Source of the DNA: Bacteroides cellulosilyticus
GTDB taxonomy: Bacteria > Bacteroidota > Bacteroidia > Bacteroidales > Bacteroidaceae
DNA: 64,000 bases
NCBI RefSeq assembly: GCF_020091405.1
Contig: NZ_CP081903.1
Span: forward strand, 1,116,001 to 1,180,000
Direction: 5' to 3'
Position 1 is the stretch's first letter, and each line of letters starts with the position of its first letter. The position numbers and the translations under genes were made by a program. Positions 26,249 to 33,782 of this stretch are shown piece after piece. The notes beneath the pieces are model-generated. The model worked only from the letters and a program-made list of their open reading frames with translations. It did no database searches and was not told the DNA's origin.

Positions 26249-28141
26249 TCACTCCAAATAAGTATATCCGTACAGACCGGAACGATAATTGGAAAGGAAT
26301 TCTTTTCCTTCTTCCAACGAAATACGTCCCTCTTTTACTGATTGAGTCACCCAAGTCTCCAGTGTACGCACCAGTTTCTTAGGACTATATTGAACATAGT
26401 CAAGCACTTCCGCTACAGTTTCGCCATCAATCACTTGTTCGATGGTATATCCTTTCTCATTAACAGATACATGCACAGCATTCGTATCACCGAAAAGATT
26501 ATGCATATCACCCAGAATCTCCTGATAGGCACCTACCAGGAACACACCCATATAATAAGGTTCCTTACTCTTTAAAGAATGAGTGGGCAGATAGTGTGCC
26601 ACATTCTTAGTCGAGATAAAGTTAGCGATCTTTCCATCCGAGTCACAAGTGATGTCCTGCAAGGTTGCCGCACGGTCGGGACGTTCGTCCAGACGCTGAA
26701 TGGGCATAATCGGGAATATCTGGTCGATAGCCCAGGAATCCGGCAGGGACTGGAACAGCGAGAAGTTACAGAAATATTTATCCGCCAACAGTTTCGGCAG
26801 TCCGCGAAGTTCATCGGGAGCATGCTTCAAGCCGCCTGCAATCTGGTTCACCTCACGCATAACAGACCAGTAAAGACGCTCAATCTGTGCACGTGTTTTC
26901 AAATCCACAATTCCATGACTGAACAAGTCGAGCGCTTCTTCACGAATTTGCTGTGCATCGTGCCAGGCTTCCAGCATCTTATTTTGATTCAATGTATCCC
27001 AAATGCCATAAAGTTCCTGCACCAATTCATGGTCTTCCTCAGTTACTTCTTCATCATCGTCCCATTCGGGCAAAGTGGTGGTTTCCAACACTTCAAAAAT
27101 AAGCACGGAATGATGGGCAGTCAGCGCGCGTCCACTTTCCGTAATAATATTGGGATGGGGAATATCATTTTTATCACTGGCATCCACCAAAGTGGAAATA
27201 GAGTCATTCACATATTCCTGAATGGAATAATTGACGCTGCTTTCGCTGCTGGACGAGCGTGTTCCATCGTAGTCTACGCCCAAGCCACCACCGATATCAA
27301 CGAATTCTACTTTGAATCCCATAGAGTGAAGCTGCACATAGAATTGAGACGCTTCGCGCAAGGCTGTCTTAATGCGACGGATTTTTGTAACCTGGCTTCC
27401 GATATGGAAATGTATCAATTTCAGACAATCTTTCAGTCCTTTTGAGTCTAAAAAGTCGAGTGCTTCGAGCAATTCACTGGAACTGAGTCCGAACTTGCTT
27501 GCATCGCCGCCTGAGTCTTCCCATTTGCCGCTTCCTGAAGAAGCCAGCTTGATACGAATACCAATGTTAGGCATAACATTCAACTGCTTCGCCATCTTGG
27601 CTATCAGCTTTAGCTCGTTCATTTTTTCTACTACAAGGAAAATGCGCTTTCCCATCTTCTGGGCAAGCAAAGCCAACTCTATATAGCTCTCATCCTTATA
27701 GCCGTTGCAGATAATCAACGAGTCAGAATCTGAGTTAATAGCAATCACGGCATGAAGTTCAGGCTTCGACCCGGCTTCCAACCCGAGATTGAATTTCTTT
27801 CCATGGCTGATAATCTCCTCAACCACAGGGCGCATCTGATTAACCTTGATAGGATAGATGATAAAGTTCTGCGCTTTATAGCCGTATTCCTCAGCGGCCT
27901 GCCTAAAACATGAAGAAGTCTTCTCAATCCGGTTGTCCAGAATATCGGGAAAACGTATCAGCATAGGAGCCGCCACGTCTCGCAATTGCAACTCATCCAC
28001 CAATTCTTTCAAATCGACGCCGACACCGTTTTTACGAGGTGTCACCACTACATGACCTTTGTCATTGATACCAAAGTACGAAGTGCCCCAACCTGTAATG
28101 TTGTAAAGCTCTTCTGAATCTTCAATACGCCATTTTCTCAT
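26249..28141 (-). CDS. speA: Biosynthetic arginine decarboxylase
   Basis: The product converts arginine to agmatine, the first step of polyamine synthesis, using pyridoxal phosphate. It belongs to the SpeA branch of fold III decarboxylases: IYPIKVNQMRPVVEEI carries the PLP Lys, FHIGSQV and VDIGGGLGVDYDG are cofactor-phosphate and substrate regions, and a C-terminal SpeA-type domain ends the protein. Length is 630 residues, as in this family. It is followed by argB, and both belong to arginine/polyamine metabolism. No regulatory site beyond the inverted repeat is evident. Confidence 0.95.
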   Translation of the reverse strand: MRKWRIEDSEELYNITGWGTSYFGINDKGHVVVTPRKNGVGVDLKELVDELQLRDVAAPMLIRFPDILDNRIEKTSSCFRQAAEEYGYKAQNFIIYPIKVNQMRPVVEEIISHGKKFNLGLEAGSKPELHAVIAINSDSDSLIICNGYKDESYIELALLAQKMGKRIFLVVEKMNELKLIAKMAKQLNVMPNIGIRIKLASSGSGKWEDSGGDASKFGLSSSELLEALDFLDSKGLKDCLKLIHFHIGSQVTKIRRIKTALREASQFYVQLHSMGFKVEFVDIGGGLGVDYDGTRSSSSESSVNYSIQEYVNDSISTLVDASDKNDIPHPNIITESGRALTAHHSVLIFEVLETTTLPEWDDDEEVTEEDHELVQELYGIWDTLNQNKMLEAWHDAQQIREEALDLFSHGIVDLKTRAQIERLYWSVMREVNQIAGGLKHAPDELRGLPKLLADKYFCNFSLFQSLPDSWAIDQIFPIMPIQRLDERPDRAATLQDITCDSDGKIANFISTKNVAHYLPTHSLKSKEPYYMGVFLVGAYQEILGDMHNLFGDTNAVHVSVNEKGYTIEQVIDGETVAEVLDYVQYSPKKLVRTLETWVTQSVKEGRISLEEGKEFLSNYRSGLYGYTYLE

Positions 28142-28248
28142 TTTTTGTAACTCAGATGTTTGTTGTTTGATTTTAATAGGGCGACAAAAATACGATAATT
28201 CTCGATATTTATTGCGTTTTCCTCCTAAAATTACACATTTACAAGCGG

Positions 28249-28776
28249 TTAAATGCCCAGCAAGTTACGTAATTGCTGCACAGAATCCGCAATTTGCCGG
28301 CGGCTTTCCAACTGTCCGGCATCAAAACGGTACCTTGCCTTGCCATAGTGCGGCGCACGTTTTTCCAAGGCTTCTACAATAAAAGCTCGCAAGTCTTCGT
28401 CCGTTTTCCCTTGCAGAATGGGGCGTTGCTGCGTAGCCACACGCAGCCGGCGGAACAAAACGTCAGGATGAACATCCAGAAAAACGGTCTGTCCGTGTTC
28501 GTTCATATACTCCATGTTATCGAAGAAGCAAGGAGTGCCGCCTCCGGTCGAAATAATGACGTTTTCAAACTCAGCCACTTCGTGCAGCATGGTTCGTTCC
28601 AGTTCACGAAAAGAGGCCTCTCCCCGCTCGGTGAACAGTTCACGTATGGATTTGTGAAGACGTTCTTCGATATACCAGTCCAGATCTATGAACGGTATAT
28701 TCAGTTCGCGGGCAAAAGCCTTTCCTAAAGTGGTTTTACCGGCTCCCATGTAGCCGGTTAAAAAAATACGTATCAT
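28249..28776 (-). CDS. aroK: Shikimate kinase
   Basis: The enzyme phosphorylates shikimate at the 3-OH with ATP in chorismate synthesis. It has the Walker A motif GYMGAGKTT (residues 8-16), the shikimate-binding DLDWYIE with a following FTERGEASFRELE, STGGGTPCF, and the lid region RPILQG. At 175 residues it is complete. A palindrome carrying a TACCTTTG promoter box lies only 5 bases upstream of its ATG, giving a very short leader. Confidence 0.95.
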   Translation of the reverse strand: MIRIFLTGYMGAGKTTLGKAFARELNIPFIDLDWYIEERLHKSIRELFTERGEASFRELERTMLHEVAEFENVIISTGGGTPCFFDNMEYMNEHGQTVFLDVHPDVLFRRLRVATQQRPILQGKTDEDLRAFIVEALEKRAPHYGKARYRFDAGQLESRRQIADSVQQLRNLLGI

Positions 28777-28780
28777 AAGC

Positions 28781-28806
28781 GCTTACCTTTGCGTACAAAG
28801 GTAAGC
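28781..28806. promoter_or_regulatory. Palindrome with outward-facing -7 boxes upstream of aroK
   Basis: GCTTACCTTTG (28781-28791) is the exact reverse complement of 28796-28806, separated by CGTA. Each arm holds TACCTTTG, the Bacteroides -7 consensus, one per strand. The minus-strand box could drive aroK with a leader of roughly 10-12 bases. I could not find a well-spaced -33 element. The palindrome may also be an operator. Confidence 0.5.
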
Positions 28807-28830
28807 AATTCTATCCTGAGAGATTTACTA

Positions 28831-29439
28831 TCAGATAAAAATTTTAATGCGTTCGCTCAAATCATCAAATTCTTTCCCGCCCGGTTCGGCAACAGGAGTA
28901 CCGAAAGGCATCTGTGCAATCAACTGCCAGGTTTCGGGAAGACGCCACGTGCTGCGTACATCTTCGTCAATCAACGGGTTATAGTGTTGCAGGGAAGCGC
29001 CCAGGCCTTTATCTTCGAGCATAGTCCAGATGGCCAGCTGATGCATGGCAGAGGTATGTTGCGACCACGTCGGGAAATTCTCACGATAAGTAGGGAATTG
29101 TTTTTGCAGTCCTTCCACAATGGAGCGGTCTTCAAAGAAAAGTATCGTGCCATATCCGCAAGAAAACGAAGTATCGATCTTCTTCTCCGACTGGCGATAT
29201 TGTTCTTCGGACAGGCGTTCTTCCAGCTGATCCTTCACAATTCTCCATAGTTTCTGATGTTCGTCGCCCAGTAACAACACAACACGTGTAGTCTGCGAGT
29301 TAAATGCCGAAGGCACATGCTTTACTGCTGTACGGATGATGTGTACAATTTCCTCGTCCTGAACCGGAGAGTCGTTACTGATGGAATAATAGCTGCGGCG
29401 ATGTTCCAATGCCTCAGCAAATGTCCGTTCTCTGATCAT
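28831..29439 (-). CDS. Nitroreductase family protein
   Basis: The product is an FMN-dependent NAD(P)H oxidoreductase by family. The start at 29439 is chosen because RTFAEALEHRRSYYSISNDS is the standard family opening (the 'R-R-S' FMN contact); 21 extra residues upstream are unlike it. Other markers are VKHVPSAFNSQTTRVVLLLG and the late QLAIWTMLEDKGLGASLQHY with GKEFDDLSERI. It is a 202-residue cytoplasmic protein of the subgroup that degrades or reduces small nitro or quinone compounds. It is a single gene upstream of aroK on the same strand. Confidence 0.88.
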   Translation of the reverse strand: MIRERTFAEALEHRRSYYSISNDSPVQDEEIVHIIRTAVKHVPSAFNSQTTRVVLLLGDEHQKLWRIVKDQLEERLSEEQYRQSEKKIDTSFSCGYGTILFFEDRSIVEGLQKQFPTYRENFPTWSQHTSAMHQLAIWTMLEDKGLGASLQHYNPLIDEDVRSTWRLPETWQLIAQMPFGTPVAEPGGKEFDDLSERIKIFI

Positions 29440-29524
29440 ATTTAATCCTTTCTTTTGGTATTTAATTTTTGCTTCATATAAGGAAACAAATGAAAGGAGC
29501 AAGTTGTTCGGGAGAACTAGAATG

Positions 29525-29980
29525 TTAAAGAACTTCCCCTCTTATATATGACTGGTACAAATAATCAGGATTTTCAAAATACAGACTACTATTAAAATCC
29601 TCAATCTTTCGTGAAAGCCATGAGTTATACACTTCAATCAAGGCTTCAACTGGCTCTTTATCCTGCTTATCACAGAGTTCAATGATTAATCGTTTGTATA
29701 CTTTCCCTATATCCCAATAAGTAGGGATTGCATATTTAGCATCGGCAACATTATCAAACACACCTGTTTCAATATGATAACCATCAATAAGTTCATCTGT
29801 TACCTTATCTATGTTTTCGCTGTGATAAACGTCAGCCAATTCATAAATGCGCAGCAGTTTTTCTTTTCCTATCGCATTCACGACGACATTCCGGTGGTTT
29901 TTAGTTTTTCGACCAATATATTCAACCAAACTGCAAACAAAAAACAAATCATTATACTCTTTCTTTTCTCTTCCTATCAT
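29525..29980 (-). CDS. Partner protein of the DUF3990 gene, possible antitoxin
   Basis: The 151-residue protein has no signal peptide. The N-terminal part (EYNDLFFVCSLVEYIGRKTK) and the downstream helices (EKLLRIYELADVYHSENIDK) are faintly like DUF3791, a small family often beside DUF3990. The C-terminal part contains YAIPTYWDIGKVYKRLIIEL. Its ATG overlaps the stop of the upstream DUF3990 gene by four bases (29977-29980), so the two are translationally coupled. An antitoxin or modified-target role is inferred from this arrangement; no DNA-binding motif is seen. Confidence 0.6.
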   Translation of the reverse strand: MIGREKKEYNDLFFVCSLVEYIGRKTKNHRNVVVNAIGKEKLLRIYELADVYHSENIDKVTDELIDGYHIETGVFDNVADAKYAIPTYWDIGKVYKRLIIELCDKQDKEPVEALIEVYNSWLSRKIEDFNSSLYFENPDYLYQSYIRGEVL

Positions 29981-30432
29981 ACTTTAATCTCCTCGCTCTT
30001 AATAAAAGTGAGACATTCCAAAGCTTCCGGTGTACAAAAGTTTATCTGGTGGGTAGGATGCTTGAACTTTGCCAGCACCCAGAATTGCTCCCTTGTTAGA
30101 ACTCCGCTAATAAAATCTGATATGTAATTATAAATCTGGTCATTCGCCATCGCTCCGATTACAATATCATAATGATGCTTCATCCCATTACGGCAGTTCA
30201 CAATAAAATCAAGCCAGTCTTCTGTCATCTCTGTAAAACATAAAACATTCAATGCCGGATTTAGTTTAAAATCATAAATATTGACCACCGATGCATCATA
30301 GCGTCTTGCCCAACGGACAGCTTGCTCTTTCAATTCCGTACAGTAAAAGCCCGTACCAAAATCTTTAGCATATCTACCTTCAATAATTCCAGGAGTCTCT
30401 ACCGGGCAGTATCCACCGTGATATATTTCCAT
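29977..30432 (-). CDS. DUF3990 protein, ADP-ribosyltransferase-like
   Basis: The 151-residue product begins MEIYHGGYCPVETP and continues DFGTGFYCTELKEQAVRWA at about residues 24-42, the signature of DUF3990. The Y-H-G opening and the later G-F-Y-x-T strand resemble the NAD-binding core of ADP-ribosyltransferases. The C-terminal half (YDIVIGAMANDQIYNYISDF, and HQINFCTPEAL) is also typical. Neither catalysis nor toxicity is proven for the family to my knowledge. It is first in a two-gene overlapping unit with its own promoter (30463-30493). The pair has the layout of a toxin-antitoxin or effector-modifier module. Confidence 0.75.
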   Translation of the reverse strand: MEIYHGGYCPVETPGIIEGRYAKDFGTGFYCTELKEQAVRWARRYDASVVNIYDFKLNPALNVLCFTEMTEDWLDFIVNCRNGMKHHYDIVIGAMANDQIYNYISDFISGVLTREQFWVLAKFKHPTHQINFCTPEALECLTFIKSEEIKV

Positions 30433-30462
30433 AATTTTTAAATATTAGCTTGATAACACAGC

Positions 30463-30493
30463 GAAAGATAAGGATTATCCGATTTGCAGCAAA
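30463..30493 (-). promoter_or_regulatory. Promoter of the DUF3990 pair
   Basis: On the minus strand TTTG (30490-30493) and TATCTTTC (30463-30470) are separated by 19 bases. The -7 box differs from TAnnTTTG only in its last base. The start site would lie about 25 bases before the ATG. Confidence 0.45.
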
Positions 30494-30583
30494 GTATTTA
30501 CCACTTTTTCTCTACACAATCATCTTTCTCCACTTCCAAAATAAGCCAAGCTACATCTTAACATTAAAAATTAAGCAAGCTTA

Positions 30584-30615
30584 TTTTGTACTGCCTCCGG
30601 TTTGCATTACCTTTG
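30584..30615 (+). promoter_or_regulatory. Promoter of the RNase H gene, nearly leaderless
   Basis: TTTTG (30584-30588) and TACCTTTG (30608-30615) are separated by 19 bases and fit the Bacteroides consensus well. The ATG is at 30624, only 8 bases after the -7 box, so the transcript would start within a few bases of the start codon. Confidence 0.6.
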
Positions 30616-30623
30616 TCCCCGAT

Positions 30624-31259
30624 ATGGGAAAGGAGAAATTTTACGTTGTATGGTCAGGCGTCAATCCGGGCATTTATACTTCCTGGACGGACTGTCAGTT
30701 ACAAATCAAAGGCTACGAAGGAGCGAAATACAAATCGTTCGAGACGCGCGAAGAAGCGGAAAAGGCCTTCGCCTCCTCTCCGTATGAATATATCAAACGG
30801 GCACCCGCCGCTGCTCATGCTCCCAAGAAAGATGCCGACGCCCCTCTCCCCACCTGTGTAACAGAGAATAGTCTCGCCGTAGACGCTGCCTGTAGCGGTA
30901 ATCCCGGAGCTATGGAATATCGCGGTGTACACGTAGCCAGCCGACAAGAAATATTCCATTTCGGACCGGTATATGGTACGAATAATATCGGTGAGTTTCT
31001 TGCTATCGTCCACGGACTCGCCCTGTTGAAACAGAAAGGCTTCGATATGCCCATCTACAGCGACAGTGTGAATGCCATCAGCTGGATAAAACAGAAAAAA
31101 TGCAAGACAAAACTGCCACGTGAACCCAAAACAGAAGAGCTATTCAAGCTGATAGAGCGCGCCGAAAAGTGGCTGCGCGAAAACACCTACACCACCAAAA
31201 TCATGAAGTGGGAAACTAAACAGTGGGGAGAAATACCTGCCGATTTCGGAAGAAAATAA
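30624..31259 (+). CDS. Ribonuclease H with N-terminal RNA/DNA-hybrid-binding domain
   Basis: The protein cleaves RNA in RNA-DNA hybrids. Residues 1-50 form the viroplasmin/RNase H1 hybrid-binding domain (KFYVVWSGVNPGIYTSWTDC, ending YKSFETREEAEKAF). After a Pro/Ala linker, the RNase H domain carries the catalytic Asp in LAVDAACSGNPGA, Glu in NNIGEFLAI and Asp in PIYSDSVNA. The chosen ATG at 30624 is the natural start of the hybrid-binding domain; a 58-residue upstream extension is not family-like and would begin before the promoter. Length is 211 residues. It is divergent from the DUF3990 pair. Confidence 0.9.
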   Translation: MGKEKFYVVWSGVNPGIYTSWTDCQLQIKGYEGAKYKSFETREEAEKAFASSPYEYIKRAPAAAHAPKKDADAPLPTCVTENSLAVDAACSGNPGAMEYRGVHVASRQEIFHFGPVYGTNNIGEFLAIVHGLALLKQKGFDMPIYSDSVNAISWIKQKKCKTKLPREPKTEELFKLIERAEKWLRENTYTTKIMKWETKQWGEIPADFGRK

Positions 31260-31318
31260 GCCTTTCCATTCCCCTTTCCTCTATTCATTAAGGTCAACAA
31301 AACAAGCTTCGGTATCCG

Positions 31319-31457
31319 TTCCCAACAGAGGAAACGAGCGTTTCCACAAAGAGATACGAGCATTCCCATTAAGAGAAACGACAGTTCCCATTAAGAGTAA
31401 CGAGCGTTCCCATTAAGGGAAACGATAATTCCCATTAAGGGAAACGTTCGTTTCCAA
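31319..31457. repeat. 22-bp tandem array of near-palindromic units
   Basis: TTCCCA words occur at 31319, 31363, 31385, 31407 and 31429, with degenerate copies near 31341 and 31451, giving a 22-bp period. GAAACGA-type words occur at 31331, 31353, 31375, 31397, 31419 and 31441, also 22 bp apart. Each unit reads about CGTTCCCATTAAGGGAAACG, which is nearly its own reverse complement. The array lies in the convergent gap 31260-31743 between RNase H and the ABC exporter; no gene is seen there. Confidence 0.8.
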
Positions 31458-31602
31458 ATGCAGGAAGGCAAGTTCCCTAGCGCCAGATAGTCGTAAAACA
31501 CTGTATTCCAACAAGATGTTAGTTTATATTATAAAGAAAGGAGTAGCCCTAATGTCGTTGCAATCACCTATCGCCACTCCAATAAAGAAAAGTAAAAAAG
31601 CC

Positions 31603-31707
31603 GGTGTAGGCAAACCAATTGCCTACACCTACCTACACCGTTACCTATACCACATAACATGCTATGAATGAAAATCTTACCCTCCCGGGTGTAGGTAGTG
31701 TAGGTAA
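31603..31707. repeat. GGTGTAGG / CCTACACC inverted repeat cluster
   Basis: GGTGTAGGCAA (31603-31613) pairs perfectly with 31619-31629 around a 5-base loop. CCTACACC recurs at 31632, and the inverse GTGTAGGTA occurs twice in tandem at 31689 and 31698. Several alternative stems are therefore possible. It lies just past the ABC exporter stop and may terminate that minus-strand transcript, although no T-run is clear. Confidence 0.65.
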
Positions 31708-31743
31708 AACTGACAAAAACTTATTGTTGTATCAGCTTTCTGT

Positions 31744-33585
31744 TTAAGACAGAGACTGCATATCATTCAATCGCTTATAGTATCCATTCTTCTCCAACAA
31801 AGCCTCGTGCCTGCCGCGTTCCACAATTTCGCCTTCATAGAGTACGCAGATTTCATCTGCATTTTTAATAGTAGAAAGACGGTGGGCAATAGCAATTGTA
31901 GTACGGGTTTTCATCAAACGCTCCAGAGCTTCCTGCACCAGACGTTCGGATTCCGTATCGAGAGCAGAAGTAGCCTCATCAAGAATAAGAATAGGCGGAT
32001 TCTTCAAAATAGCGCGGGCAATACTGATACGCTGACGCTGTCCTCCGGAAAGCTTGCCACCACGATCACCGATATTTGTGTTGTATCCATGCTCTGTCTC
32101 CATAATGAAATCGTGCGCATTGGCAATCTTCGCCGCCTCCATTACCTGCTCCAGTGTGGCGTTTTCCACACCAAATGCTATGTTATTAAAGAATGTATCA
32201 TTAAACAGGATCGCTTCCTGATTTACATTTCCTATCAGGCCACGCAAATCATGAATACGGAAATTCTTGGTACTAACGCCATCAATCATGATTTCACCGA
32301 AATGTATGTCATGGTAACGCGGAAGCAAATCTACCAGCGTAGATTTTCCCGATCCGGACTGCCCAACCAACGCAATCGTCTGCCCCTTCGGAACAACCAG
32401 ATTGATATGTTTCAGAACTTCCCTCTTCCCATCATAACTGAAGGAAACATCCCTAAACTCGATTTGCCGATTCATACCATGCAAAGGAAGCGGGTTTACG
32501 GGTTCCTTAATAGGATTCTCAGCCTTCAGAATCTTATCCACACGTTCCATGGAGGCCAGACCTTTCGGAATGTTGTATCCTGCTTTTGCAAAATCCTTCA
32601 ACGGATTTATGATGCTATACAGAATAACCATATAGAAAATAAACGTCGGAGCTTCCAGCGAAGAATGCTCATCACCCAAAATCAGCATACCGCCAAACCA
32701 AAGCACCAATACAATCAAAAGCGTTCCCAGGAACTCACTCATCGGATGAGCCAACGCCTGACGAACGGCCACTTTATTGGTCGCATCACGCAGTTCATTA
32801 CTACATCTGGTAAAGCGATCCACCATTTTATCTTCTGCAATAAAGGCTTTAATGATACGCAAGCCACCCAGAGTTTCTTCCAGCTGTGACATGGTGTCAC
32901 TCCATTTGCCCTGCGCTTCCAAAGATTGGCGTTTCAGCTTCTTGCCGACCTTCCCCATCAGCCAGCCCATTCCGGGAAGTACTACGATGGTGAACAGGGT
33001 CAACTGCCAACTGGTTATAATCAGTGTTGTAAAATAGAACAGAATCAAAATCGGATTTTTCAGCAACATATCCAGCGAACTGGTAATGGAGTTTTCTATT
33101 TCTCCCACATCACCACTCATACGGGCAATAATATCTCCTTTCCGTTCCTGAGAGAAGAAGCCAAGCGGCAAGTGCATTACTTTAGAATAAACCATGATAC
33201 GTATATCACGAACAACTCCCGTACGCAAAGGGATCATTACCGCAGAAGAACCGAAGTAGCAGGAAGTTTTCAGCATCGTCATGAGAGCAAGGAAAAGCCC
33301 CATAAACAGAAGCGTCATTATCGGGCCATGCACCTCTATCAACCGAGTAACATAGTAATAGAAGTTATTTATTGCTACATCTTTCAAATCATCGCTGCCC
33401 CACTCCATATAATGGTATACTTTCTCCCCGCTACCTGTCTTGAACAGGATATTCAGGATTGGAATCAACAAAGTGAATGAGAATACATTGAAAACAGCCG
33501 ATAAAACATTGAGCACGATTGCCCATCCTATATACTTCTTATACGGCGACACAAAACGTCGCATCAATTGCAGGAATTCCTTCAT
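31744..33585 (-). CDS. MsbA-like ABC exporter (fused permease and ATPase)
   Basis: The 613-residue half-transporter has about six transmembrane helices in residues 1-330. The ATPase domain follows, with Walker A GQSGSGKST, signature LSGGQRQR, Walker B ILILDEATSALD and the His switch (IAHRLST). Such homodimers export lipids, glycolipids or peptides; MsbA flips lipid A-core across the inner membrane. It could serve the envelope or LPS pathway nearby, but the substrate cannot be read from sequence. It is divergent from the LTA-synthase-like gene, and both have the same 13-base box TATCTTTGCACCC upstream. Confidence 0.9.
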   Translation of the reverse strand: MKEFLQLMRRFVSPYKKYIGWAIVLNVLSAVFNVFSFTLLIPILNILFKTGSGEKVYHYMEWGSDDLKDVAINNFYYYVTRLIEVHGPIMTLLFMGLFLALMTMLKTSCYFGSSAVMIPLRTGVVRDIRIMVYSKVMHLPLGFFSQERKGDIIARMSGDVGEIENSITSSLDMLLKNPILILFYFTTLIITSWQLTLFTIVVLPGMGWLMGKVGKKLKRQSLEAQGKWSDTMSQLEETLGGLRIIKAFIAEDKMVDRFTRCSNELRDATNKVAVRQALAHPMSEFLGTLLIVLVLWFGGMLILGDEHSSLEAPTFIFYMVILYSIINPLKDFAKAGYNIPKGLASMERVDKILKAENPIKEPVNPLPLHGMNRQIEFRDVSFSYDGKREVLKHINLVVPKGQTIALVGQSGSGKSTLVDLLPRYHDIHFGEIMIDGVSTKNFRIHDLRGLIGNVNQEAILFNDTFFNNIAFGVENATLEQVMEAAKIANAHDFIMETEHGYNTNIGDRGGKLSGGQRQRISIARAILKNPPILILDEATSALDTESERLVQEALERLMKTRTTIAIAHRLSTIKNADEICVLYEGEIVERGRHEALLEKNGYYKRLNDMQSLS

Positions 33586-33607
33586 TGCTTGGGATTTAAC
33601 GAATTAA

Positions 33608-33759
33608 GGGTGCAAAGATACAAGAAATATCTTTAAGTTAAAGAAGATATATCCAATATTAACGAGATTTATCCATACAAGCCCCGACAAATAAGTTCTG
33701 TAGTTCATTTATATAGCACACGGAGTGATATCGGAAAAATATATCGTATCTTTGCACCC
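33608..33759. promoter_or_regulatory. Divergent promoter pair with identical -7 regions
   Basis: TATCTTTGCACCC occurs on the minus strand (33620-33608, upstream of the ABC gene) and on the plus strand (33747-33759, upstream of the gene at 33783). TATCTTTG fits the -7 consensus in both cases. The -33 elements are weak. The plus-strand start would lie about 20-25 bases before the ATG. Confidence 0.5.
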
Positions 33760-33782
33760 GGATATAAAACAAACGCTTTATT

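Noticed and set aside
31807..32889. Open frame of 360 codons antisense to the ABC exporter
   Set aside because: It covers the conserved ATPase domain on the opposite strand and encodes no recognisable protein.
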